Position numbers and translations under genes: made by a program. From Flaviaestuariibacter sp. (lineage in GTDB: Bacteria; Bacteroidota; Bacteroidia; Chitinophagales; Chitinophagaceae), in assembly GCA_025963645.1 (NCBI GenBank), contig JAOQAI010000013.1:62001-126000 (forward strand): a stretch of 64,000 nt of DNA. The letters are read 5' to 3'. The notes beneath the pieces are model-generated. The model was not told the DNA's origin and did no database searches. It saw nothing but the letters and a program-made list of their open reading frames with translations. Below are positions 15,880-22,938 of the stretch, piece after piece. The number at the start of each line of letters is the position of its first letter. The first letter of the stretch is position 1.

Positions 15880-18195
15880 ATGCAAGACTATTTGAAGGGA
15901 TTGAACGAGCGTCAACTGGAAGCAGTAACTACCATTGAAGGGGCGCTCATGATCGTGGCCGGAGCCGGCAGCGGAAAGACCAAAGTATTAACTACACGCA
16001 TTGCGCACCTGATGTCAAAAGGCGTGGATTCATTCAACATATTAGCCCTCACCTTTACGAACAAAGCTGCCGCTGAAATGAAGGAGCGGGTGGAACATAT
16101 TCTCGCTAACCGCGAAGCTCGCAATCTTTATATCGGTACGTTTCACTCAGTGTTTGCCCGCATGCTTCGTGCCGAGGCTCCTAAGATCGGTTATCCAAGC
16201 GCCTTTACCATTTATGATACGGACGATGCGAAGAGTGTAGTAAAAGCAGTGACGAACGAGTTAAATTTAGACGTACAGCATTACAAGCCTAACGTAGTTT
16301 ACAACCGGATTTCCAGCGCCAAGAATGCCTTAGTTGGTCCAAAAGAATACATGGCGGATTATCACTTGCAGCAGGAAGACATGCGGGCCAACCGTCCTAT
16401 GATCGGGCATATCTATGATGCCTATGCCAAGCGCTGTTTCAAGAACGGCGCGATGGATTTTGATGACCTGCTTTTTAAGATGTACGAGTTGCTGAAGGGC
16501 TTCCCGGAAGTGCTGAGCAAATACCAGCGGAAGTTTAAATTCATTATGATTGATGAGTACCAGGATACCAACCCGGCGCAGTACGAGATCATCAAGCTGC
16601 TGGGTGCCATGCACGAAAATGTTTGCGTGGTAGGCGATGATGCGCAAAGCATTTATTCATTTCGGGGCGCTACCATTCAAAACATACTGCAGTTTCAGAA
16701 AGACTATGATGATGTGAAGGTGATCATGCTGGAGCAGAATTACCGCAGCACACAAAACATCCTGACGATCGCAAACGAGGTCATCAAGAATAATAAAGGA
16801 CAGATTCCAAAGACGCTTTTTACAGAGAATGTGACCGGCGAAAAGATAAAGCTGGTGCGCACCATGACGGATAATGATGAAGGCAAGTATGTTGCCGACG
16901 CTATCCAGGAACTACGGTTGCGCAATCATTATGGCAATAAGGATTTCGCTATCCTGTATCGTACCAATGCGCAAAGCCGCTCTTTCGAGGAAAGCCTGCG
17001 TCGTATGAATATTCCGTACACTATTTTTGGTGGCATTTCCTTCTACCAGCGCAAGGAGATTAAGGACTTTCTTTCCTACCTGCGTTTGATCGTAAATCCA
17101 AAAGACGAAGAGGCGCTGAAACGCATTATCAATTACCCGGTTCGTGGTATCGGTAAAACTTCTATTGACCGCGCCATCGCTTCTGCCAACGAGAATAATA
17201 TCTCCATGTGGGAAGTGCTGGAAGCCGCACCGATGTTCGGTTTCAAGACAGGCACCTTGCAAGCCATCGAAGAATTTGTGATGATGATCCGTTCTTTCAA
17301 AAGCATGCTCGATACGAAGAATGCGTACGATATTGCGTTTCATGTGGGCAAGCAAACTTCCTTTATAAAAGAACTCTTTAATGACAAGAGTACGGAAGGC
17401 ATGCAGCGTTATGAAAACATCCAGGAGTTGTTGAACTCTATAAAAGAATTCACTGAAACGCCCGGGAATGAAGAAAGTGGTGAAGTTGGTGACAAAGGGT
17501 TGAGTTCTTATCTGCAACAAATTGTATTGCTCACCGATAGCGACCAAAAAGACCCGAATGCGGACACCGTGAAGCTGATGACGATACATGCTGCCAAAGG
17601 GTTAGAGTACCCGGTAGTGTTTGTAGGTGGCTTGGAAGAAAGTCTTTTTCCCAATGCCATGAGTCTGAACACCCGCGATGAACTGGAAGAAGAAAGGCGG
17701 CTTTTCTATGTAGCTATCACCCGTGCCAAAGCCCGCTTATACCTTACCTATGCCAATACCCGCTATCGTTTTGGGCAATTGGTGCAAAGCGATGCCAGCC
17801 GTTTTGTTGCCGAGATACCCGAGGCCTACCTGGATCATAGTTATGCCGGTGGTGGTGTCAAGAATCAAGCGTCTTCTTCCAGGTGGGGCGGTGGCAGTGC
17901 GTTTGAGCGAATGAATCGTAGTGCAGGTAGCGATCAAAAAGAGAAAACGGTAGTATCTACTTTACTCAGCAACGCCAAGCAAAAGGAAGTGACGCATACA
18001 CCTTCTACTGATTTTACGCCCTGCGATATTTCGAAACTGGAGGTAGGCAATAAAGTGGAACACCAGAAGTTTGGCTTTGGAGAGATTATCACACTGGAAG
18101 GTTCGGCACATAACCCCGTGGCAACGATCAAGTTTGATCAAAATGGCGAGAAGAAGATCATGCTGAATTATGCGAAGCTGATGATCGTGGGATAA
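15880..18195 (+). CDS. pcrA: UvrD/PcrA-type ATP-dependent DNA helicase
   Basis: A 771-residue superfamily 1A helicase, translocating 3'-5' on single-stranded DNA for repair and replication restart. The Q-motif LNERQLEAV is at 8-16, Walker A GAGSGKT at 28-34, motif II DEYQDTN, motif III GDDAQSIYSFRGA, motif IV QNYRS, motif V TIHAAKGLEYPVVF and motif VI VAITRAK. The C-terminal Tudor-like tail (KVEHQKFGFGEI near 720-731) is the PcrA RNA-polymerase contact region. The length fits PcrA/UvrD. The start follows a TACCTTCG near-box by 6 nt. The gene stands alone. Confidence 0.95.
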   Translation: MQDYLKGLNERQLEAVTTIEGALMIVAGAGSGKTKVLTTRIAHLMSKGVDSFNILALTFTNKAAAEMKERVEHILANREARNLYIGTFHSVFARMLRAEAPKIGYPSAFTIYDTDDAKSVVKAVTNELNLDVQHYKPNVVYNRISSAKNALVGPKEYMADYHLQQEDMRANRPMIGHIYDAYAKRCFKNGAMDFDDLLFKMYELLKGFPEVLSKYQRKFKFIMIDEYQDTNPAQYEIIKLLGAMHENVCVVGDDAQSIYSFRGATIQNILQFQKDYDDVKVIMLEQNYRSTQNILTIANEVIKNNKGQIPKTLFTENVTGEKIKLVRTMTDNDEGKYVADAIQELRLRNHYGNKDFAILYRTNAQSRSFEESLRRMNIPYTIFGGISFYQRKEIKDFLSYLRLIVNPKDEEALKRIINYPVRGIGKTSIDRAIASANENNISMWEVLEAAPMFGFKTGTLQAIEEFVMMIRSFKSMLDTKNAYDIAFHVGKQTSFIKELFNDKSTEGMQRYENIQELLNSIKEFTETPGNEESGEVGDKGLSSYLQQIVLLTDSDQKDPNADTVKLMTIHAAKGLEYPVVFVGGLEESLFPNAMSLNTRDELEEERRLFYVAITRAKARLYLTYANTRYRFGQLVQSDASRFVAEIPEAYLDHSYAGGGVKNQASSSRWGGGSAFERMNRSAGSDQKEKTVVSTLLSNAKQKEVTHTPSTDFTPCDISKLEVGNKVEHQKFGFGEIITLEGSAHNPVATIKFDQNGEKKIMLNYAKLMIVG

Positions 18196-18206
18196 CACGA
18201 ATGGAG

Positions 18207-18226
18207 AGCGAATGGACACGAATGGT
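18207..18226 (+). repeat. Left arm of inverted repeat around GxxExxY pseudogene
   Basis: Units of the form cgaatgg repeat here (three copies between 18198 and 18225). The 20 bases 18207-18226 are the reverse complement of 18627-18645 with one mismatch and one missing base. The arm begins 11 nt after the helicase stop. Confidence 0.75.
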
Positions 18227-18250
18227 TTACTTTACTGTAAACCGAAACTC

Positions 18251-18624
18251 ATGCCCGACGTCTTCTTTAAGGACGAATCATATAAACTGATTGGAGCTTG
18301 CATGGAAGTGCATAATCAGTTAGGTATGGGTTTCAAGGAGGTCATTTATAAAGACGCGATAGAGATAGAATTTAATGCAGCTCAAATTCCATTCGAACGA
18401 GAGAAAGGTTTTAAAATTTAATACAAAGGCATCTTACTTAAAAGAAAATATATTGCCGATTTATTGTTTATAATAACATTATGCTTGAAGTAAAGTCTGC
18501 TCCTTATATAGTTGACAGCTTCATGGCGCAAACCACTAACTACTTAAAGGTCTCCGGCTTGAAGCTTGGTATCATCATCAACTTTGGCGAAAAGCGCCTT
18601 AACTATCAACGCATCGTCTTTTAG
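18251..18624 (+). pseudogene. GxxExxY protein (PDDEXK_3-like), broken
   Basis: Remnant of a roughly 124-residue GxxExxY protein (PF13366, PD-(D/E)XK nuclease-like). Visible pieces: MPDVFFKDESYKLIGACMEV, the signature GMGFKEVIYKDAIEIE, FEREKGFKI, then an in-frame TAA at 18419-18421, YKGILLKRKYIAD, and after a one-base deletion in a T-run near 18455, NNIMLEVKSAPYIVDSF and SGLKLGIIINFGEKRLNYQR up to the natural stop. The nuclease-like core (LEVKS) is still readable but out of frame. One nonsense and one frameshift make a functional product unlikely. It is bracketed by inverted repeats. Confidence 0.85.
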
Positions 18625-18626
18625 AC

Positions 18627-18645
18627 ACCATTCGAGTCATTCGCT
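18627..18645 (+). repeat. Right arm of inverted repeat around GxxExxY pseudogene
   Basis: Nineteen bases reading accattcgagtcattcgct, inverted relative to 18207-18226. They begin 2 nt after the pseudogene stop, so the arms hug the reading frame on both sides. Confidence 0.75.
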
Positions 18646-18758
18646 CCTGATTCATGTTATTCCTTTCAGGTTAATCAATGTGAAAAAAAGTTAATGCCCT
18701 TTTTAAACCTTTTTCTTTTGCTCCCCTCTATGCTTACATAACTTTAAAACACTTAACC

Positions 18759-19556
18759 ATGAAATCAGCAAAAACCTCCCTTTTAGTAGCGATTGCCGCT
18801 TTTGCCACTACAGCTTCTTTCGCACAAGTAGGTATAGGCGTTACTAACACTACCAATGCCGCCGTCAACAAAAGTGTAAATGCTACTGCCGCTACAGGTG
18901 CTGCCGCTACGGCTGCTACCAAAGCTACCACAGCCACTACCGGCGCCGCTAAAGCTGCCGTCTCGGCAGGTGCATCTAAAGCAATAGAAGTAAAAGGAAC
19001 AGCCGTGGGTGCTACCAATGCTGCTGTAACAAAAGGCGTTGAAACGGGTACCGGAGTAAAAAACGAAGCTAAGAGTGCCGCTGATGTAAAAGCAGGCGCC
19101 AGGGTAAATTCTCAGGCTTCTGTACATGCCTCTGATGAAGCAAAGGCGAATGCCAATGAAAATTCTGCCGTGTTCGGTGCAAAAGCTGACGGTGCTGTTA
19201 ATGTTAATACGGGTGCCGATGTGCAGGTAAACGGTAGGCAAGCAGCCGACAGGATAGAAGATGGAGCTACCAAAGTAAAGACCAAAGTAAAAACGGAAGG
19301 CGATGCTACCGTAGAAAAGACCAAAGAAGTAAAAGCTGGCGTAAAGACTAAAGTAAAGTCTGAGACCCGTGCTAAATCTCAGGGTGCCATTCACGCATCT
19401 GACGAAGCCAAAGAACAGGCGAACAGCAAGTCTGCGGTAATCAATGCGGATAATAGCACTTCTACAGAAGGTAGCGTAAAAGCCGATAAAGGCGGCGTTT
19501 CTGCCAGCAATAACGCTTCCAGCAAAACGAAAGTAAAAGTTTCTAAAAAAGGCTAA
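18759..19556 (+). CDS. Exported Ala/Lys/Thr-rich low-complexity protein
   Basis: A 265-residue protein with a signal peptide (1-22, ending SFAQ) and then almost only Ala, Thr, Lys, Val, Asn, Ser and Gly. Two copies of a block recur: SQASVHASDEAKANAN near 113-128 and SQGAIHASDEAKEQAN near 207-222, each followed by a Ser-Ala-Val stretch, plus several KVKTKVK/KTKVKSE elements. No Cys or Trp is present. The pattern recalls LEA-like or coiled, hydration-type proteins, but no family is recognised. A strong terminator follows at once. It was probably highly expressed; that is a guess from the clean single-gene unit. Confidence 0.75.
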   Translation: MKSAKTSLLVAIAAFATTASFAQVGIGVTNTTNAAVNKSVNATAATGAAATAATKATTATTGAAKAAVSAGASKAIEVKGTAVGATNAAVTKGVETGTGVKNEAKSAADVKAGARVNSQASVHASDEAKANANENSAVFGAKADGAVNVNTGADVQVNGRQAADRIEDGATKVKTKVKTEGDATVEKTKEVKAGVKTKVKSETRAKSQGAIHASDEAKEQANSKSAVINADNSTSTEGSVKADKGGVSASNNASSKTKVKVSKKG

Positions 19557-19575
19557 TTCCTAATCCGCCTATCCT

Positions 19576-19608
19576 GCATCCCATTCCCGGAGAATGGGAT
19601 GCCTTTTT
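19576..19608 (+). terminator. Rho-independent terminator after low-complexity gene
   Basis: A perfect 11-bp stem (gcatcccattc with gaatgggatgc), 5-nt loop ccgga, followed by ctttttaa. It lies 19 nt after the stop at 19556. Confidence 0.9.
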
Positions 19609-19622
19609 AAACACCCTTTACC

Positions 19623-20459
19623 ATGAAAAAAATTGTTGTCCTACTTGCCTTGTTTGCCTCCCTGGCAGCAGTTGCGCAAACCGACAGTACAAAGACAAAA
19701 CCGGTCTTCAAACTAAGCGCCAATTACAACAGCAACCTGCACTATTATGGTCGCACGGATAGTCTTAAAAGCAGTGGCTTTTTTCCACTGGCGGAACTGT
19801 GGATCACACCAAAATTTTACGTGAACGCGGCGCCGATATTTGTCAATAATACAGCGCAAAGCTTTGACTATGCCGGAACGGTTGCCACTATTGGTTACCA
19901 GAATGTTTCGGATAAATGGATCTCCGGTATCTATGCGCTGAAACCCTTTTACGAAGCGGGCAGCGACCTGGTGCAATCGGCTTTGAAAGCACAAACAGGC
20001 GTCAACATCTCGCGGCTAACTAAAGTAGTCAACTTTAATATTGGTGCGGATGCAAAATTCAGCGACAATATTGATTTTGGCGCCAGTGCAGGATTGGATC
20101 ATATTTTTCGTATCCAGAATAAGGATAACAGCGTGATCGTTTTAGATCCTTCGATTTATGTTTACTGCGGTACGCAACGTTTTTCCCGCACCTATACAAA
20201 GCGGCAGAATAATGGGCTGCCCGTGCCCATTGGACCTGGTAATAACCAGCAACAAGTAACCGAAAACGTCAACAGCTTTGCTATTCTTTCTTATGAAGCT
20301 TCTATGCCGATCATTTATGCAAAGGGCAAATGGATGGTTATTGCGACACCGGCTTATGTGATTCCGCAAAACTTGCTAACCGTTACAAATCGTCCGGATT
20401 TGTCGGAGCATGGAGAAAATATGTTTTATGGTACGGTGGGATTAAAATATACTTTTTAG
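19623..20459 (+). CDS. Predicted outer-membrane beta-barrel, unknown function
   Basis: A 278-residue exported protein: signal peptide 1-18 (AAVAQ), then amphipathic strands with aromatic girdle residues and a C-terminal YTF, typical of outer-membrane barrels recognised by BamA. The alternating pattern (FKLSANYNSNLHYYGRTDS, LWITPKFYVNAAP, KWISGIYALKPFYEAGSD) suggests about 12 strands. No conserved enzyme motif is visible. It lies directly after the terminator of the low-complexity gene, so it needs its own promoter in the 14-nt gap or read-through. Function unknown. Confidence 0.75.
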   Translation: MKKIVVLLALFASLAAVAQTDSTKTKPVFKLSANYNSNLHYYGRTDSLKSSGFFPLAELWITPKFYVNAAPIFVNNTAQSFDYAGTVATIGYQNVSDKWISGIYALKPFYEAGSDLVQSALKAQTGVNISRLTKVVNFNIGADAKFSDNIDFGASAGLDHIFRIQNKDNSVIVLDPSIYVYCGTQRFSRTYTKRQNNGLPVPIGPGNNQQQVTENVNSFAILSYEASMPIIYAKGKWMVIATPAYVIPQNLLTVTNRPDLSEHGENMFYGTVGLKYTF

Positions 20460-20546
20460 GGTGAGGTATTGTCAAGCGATTGTTAAGTGTTTCGTCAATA
20501 CACCCTCAAAAAGCCATTAGCTAACTAAACCCACCCTGCTTTCCTG

Positions 20547-20554
20547 TAAATTTG
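20547..20554 (+). promoter_or_regulatory. Bacteroidota -7 box for the NifU-type gene, TAAATTTG
   Basis: Perfect TAnnTTTG match 19 nt upstream of the ATG at 20574, in an intergenic gap of 114 bp. Confidence 0.5.
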
Positions 20555-20573
20555 TACTTCAAAACAGTGCATC

Positions 20574-21170
20574 ATGATCAAAACAGGCAATCCCGTTATC
20601 AGCATATATACCGAAATGACGCCGAACCCGGAAACGATGAAGTTCGTCGCCAACAAATTATTGTATCCCGGCAAAAGCGTTGATTTCCAGGATGTGGAAA
20701 GCGCTAAGCCTTCACCGCTTGCAACGGAACTATTTGGTTTTCCATTTATCAAAGCGGTCTTTATCGCGTCCAACTTTGTAACCCTAAGTAAAACGCCGGA
20801 AACGGATTGGGCCGATGTGATCCCTTCCATCCGTGAATTTTTGAAGGAGTACCTGGAAGAAGGCAAGTCGGTCATCAACGAAGAAGAACTGGCGACGGTG
20901 AAGCAGGAAAGCTCTAATGAAGTAAGCGCTGACGACGATGACGTAGTAAAGCGTGTAAAAGAACTCCTGGAAAACTACGTGAAGCCTGCCGTTGAAATGG
21001 ATGGCGGCGCTATACAGTTTAAAAGCTATAATGATGGCGTAGTAAACCTGATGCTGCAGGGAAGCTGCAGTGGTTGTCCTTCCTCTATGATCACGCTAAA
21101 AGCCGGCATTGAAGGCATGATGAAGCGGATGATACCGGAAGTGAAAGAAGTAGTAGCCGAAGCTGAATAA
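20574..21170 (+). CDS. NifU/NFU-type iron-sulfur scaffold protein
   Basis: A 198-residue protein. Residues 1-90 are the Nfu N-terminal domain (ISIYTEMTPNPETMKFV, LFGFPFIKAVFIASNFVTL), and 120-195 the NifU C-terminal domain with VKPAVEMDGGAIQF and the cluster-binding CSGCPSS. Such proteins carry [4Fe-4S] clusters from the assembly machinery to client enzymes in the cytosol. The domain order is that of mitochondrial NFU1 and bacterial homologues. A TAAATTTG box precedes it and a hairpin terminator follows, making it a one-gene unit. Confidence 0.92.
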   Translation: MIKTGNPVISIYTEMTPNPETMKFVANKLLYPGKSVDFQDVESAKPSPLATELFGFPFIKAVFIASNFVTLSKTPETDWADVIPSIREFLKEYLEEGKSVINEEELATVKQESSNEVSADDDDVVKRVKELLENYVKPAVEMDGGAIQFKSYNDGVVNLMLQGSCSGCPSSMITLKAGIEGMMKRMIPEVKEVVAEAE

Positions 21171-21188
21171 AATAGTAGTTGATAGTTT

Positions 21189-21217
21189 AAATCCCGCTAC
21201 TGGCGGGATTTTTATTT
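21189..21217 (+). terminator. Rho-independent terminator after NifU-type gene
   Basis: Nine-bp stem (aaatcccgc with gcgggattt), 5-nt loop, then tttattt. It begins 18 nt after the stop at 21170. Confidence 0.85.
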
Positions 21218-21233
21218 GCAGTAGCTCATAAAT

Positions 21234-21806
21234 ATGAAAAGCATTCCGTTACTAGCGCTGGTAATTTTATTCTCTTCCTGCGGCGTGCAGCATCGCTTTG
21301 CGGGTAAAGAAGGAGCTGCGGCTGACACCTCCTATATCTACACCTTGCCCTACCCTAAAGGCGTATCACACCTTCTCATACAAGGGTATAATTCAAAACT
21401 TTCGCACCGGGGACGGATCATGCTTGATTTTAAAATGGACAAAGGCTCCAGCATTACAGCCGCACGAGCCGGAGCAGTGATAAGAGCAGTAGATAGCTTC
21501 TCGAAGGGGGGCTTCAATAAAAAATATTTGGGCAAGGCTAATCAAATCGTCATCAAACATGCTGATGGATCGCAAGCAGCGTATGCACACATTCAGAAAG
21601 GCGGTGCACTTGTCAGAGTAGGAGATTCTGTACGAACCGGGCAGCCTATTGCTAAAAGTGGCAGCGTTGGTTATTCCGCTTTTCCGCACCTGCATTTTGT
21701 TGTGTGGGGACCAACGCCAAGAGGAAGGGTGCAATTGCCTACACGGTTTTATACAAAGAAAGGAGTGCAATACCTGCGTCCGGGCAGGTGGTATAAAGCA
21801 CCATAG
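21234..21806 (+). CDS. M23-family (LytM) metallopeptidase lipoprotein
   Basis: A 190-residue lipoprotein with lipobox LFSSC at about 12-16. The LytM zinc site is readable: HRGRIMLDF (first His and Asp) near 58-66, an AYAHIQKGG helix near 115, and PHLHF near 149-153 carrying the HxH pair. M23 enzymes cut peptide cross-links in peptidoglycan, or act as amidase activators when ligands are missing; here all ligands seem present. It is anchored in the envelope. It stands between a terminator and a hairpin-bearing 215-bp gap. Confidence 0.87.
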   Translation: MKSIPLLALVILFSSCGVQHRFAGKEGAAADTSYIYTLPYPKGVSHLLIQGYNSKLSHRGRIMLDFKMDKGSSITAARAGAVIRAVDSFSKGGFNKKYLGKANQIVIKHADGSQAAYAHIQKGGALVRVGDSVRTGQPIAKSGSVGYSAFPHLHFVVWGPTPRGRVQLPTRFYTKKGVQYLRPGRWYKAP

Positions 21807-21901
21807 ATGATTGCATGAACGAAAAAGGTGGCCATTTTTAAACAAATGGGGTTCTCCATCTTACCAAACAGGAAATAGTGGCGAAAGCGGGCTTTTAGGA
21901 A

Positions 21902-21941
21902 GCGAAAAAACGCATTACAATCGTGTAAAACGTTTTTTCGC
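21902..21941. other. Intergenic hairpin with A6/T6 arms
   Basis: A perfect 11-bp inverted repeat (gcgaaaaaacg with cgttttttcgc) separated by 18 nt, in the 215-bp gap between the M23 gene and the ABC transporter. Because each arm ends in a T-run on one strand it could terminate weakly in either direction, or be a dyad operator for the exporter genes downstream. Confidence 0.5.
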
Positions 21942-22021
21942 CCACGGGATTTTACACCCATGTAATAGGTCGCAATGGTAACTCCTCTTCTTTTTGTATG
22001 TTTAGTCCTTCAACGCTGTTT

Positions 22022-22930
22022 ATGAACTACGCAATAGAAACAAGGGAACTTTCCTTTTCCTTTCGCAATGGGTTTCCCGTGGTGGATCGCCTGTCGCTGC
22101 AAGTGCCAATGGGCAGTATATATGGCTTTTTGGGGCCGAATGGTGCGGGAAAGACCACCACCATCCGCATGCTGACCGGCATGTTATTATCAGACCGGGA
22201 TAATATTTTTATTAACGGCGCTTCGCTGCAAAAAAGCATTCCGCAGGTATTTGAAAAGATAGGAGCGCTTATTGAAAATCCGTCGCTTTACCTGCATCTT
22301 ACCGCCATCGAAAACCTTCGGATGATCACTACGTTAAGAGGATTGCCTAAAGCCCGTATGGATGCGGTTCTGGAGATTGTTGGACTCACTGGTGCTGCCC
22401 GCCGCAAGGTGAAAGAGTTTTCCTTAGGCATGAAGCAACGCCTGGGAATAGCGATGGCGCTGCTGCCCGACCCAAGCCTGCTGATCTTAGACGAACCGGC
22501 TAACGGACTCGATCCATCGGGCATTATCGAGATACGGGAGTTGCTGAAAAGATTAAACAGCGAAGGCAAAACCATATTTGTTTCCAGTCACCTGCTGGCA
22601 GAGATCGAAAAGACCTGCACACATATCGGTGTCATTCATAAGGGCAGCCTTCGCTACCAGGATACATTGGAAGCTATGCAGCAAACCGCCAGCGCTTCCG
22701 GTGAAGTAGTGTTTCGGATTCCGGCCGCGGCAGAGCGGCTCGTCAACCTTCAGGGTCATCATCCCGACTGCCGGCAAGTGGGCACAGATGAAGTGCTGTT
22801 TCCGTTTGCAAAGCGCGAAGATGTAGCCCTTCTCAACCAGCAATTGGTAGGAGCCGGTGTGCCGGTTGAAGGTATACAAGTACGTGGCGGGCTCGAAGAT
22901 TGGTTCATGCGCCTTACTCAAAAAAACTAA
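22022..22930 (+). CDS. ABC transporter ATP-binding protein (BcrA/NatA type)
   Basis: A 302-residue ATPase. Walker A GPNGAGKTT is near 38-46, the signature FSLGMKQR stands where LSGGQ is usual (as in antibiotic-resistance BcrA proteins), Walker B LLILDEPANGLDP follows and the switch is SSHLLAE. It should drive the ABC-2 type permease encoded 8 nt downstream. Substrates of this branch include lantibiotics, bacitracin and Na+; which applies here is unknown. I prefer ATG 22022 to the in-frame ATG 21998 because it begins the conserved domain. Confidence 0.9.
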   Translation: MNYAIETRELSFSFRNGFPVVDRLSLQVPMGSIYGFLGPNGAGKTTTIRMLTGMLLSDRDNIFINGASLQKSIPQVFEKIGALIENPSLYLHLTAIENLRMITTLRGLPKARMDAVLEIVGLTGAARRKVKEFSLGMKQRLGIAMALLPDPSLLILDEPANGLDPSGIIEIRELLKRLNSEGKTIFVSSHLLAEIEKTCTHIGVIHKGSLRYQDTLEAMQQTASASGEVVFRIPAAAERLVNLQGHHPDCRQVGTDEVLFPFAKREDVALLNQQLVGAGVPVEGIQVRGGLEDWFMRLTQKN

Positions 22931-22938
22931 AACTGATT

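Noticed and set aside
16912-17589. A 225-codon minus-strand frame
   Set aside because: It is antisense to conserved motifs of the UvrD/PcrA helicase and rich in His and Phe as expected of a shadow.
18783-19394. A 203-codon minus-strand frame rich in Phe, Tyr, Gly and Cys
   Set aside because: It mirrors the Ala/Lys/Thr-rich exported protein; the signal peptide and terminator belong to the plus strand.
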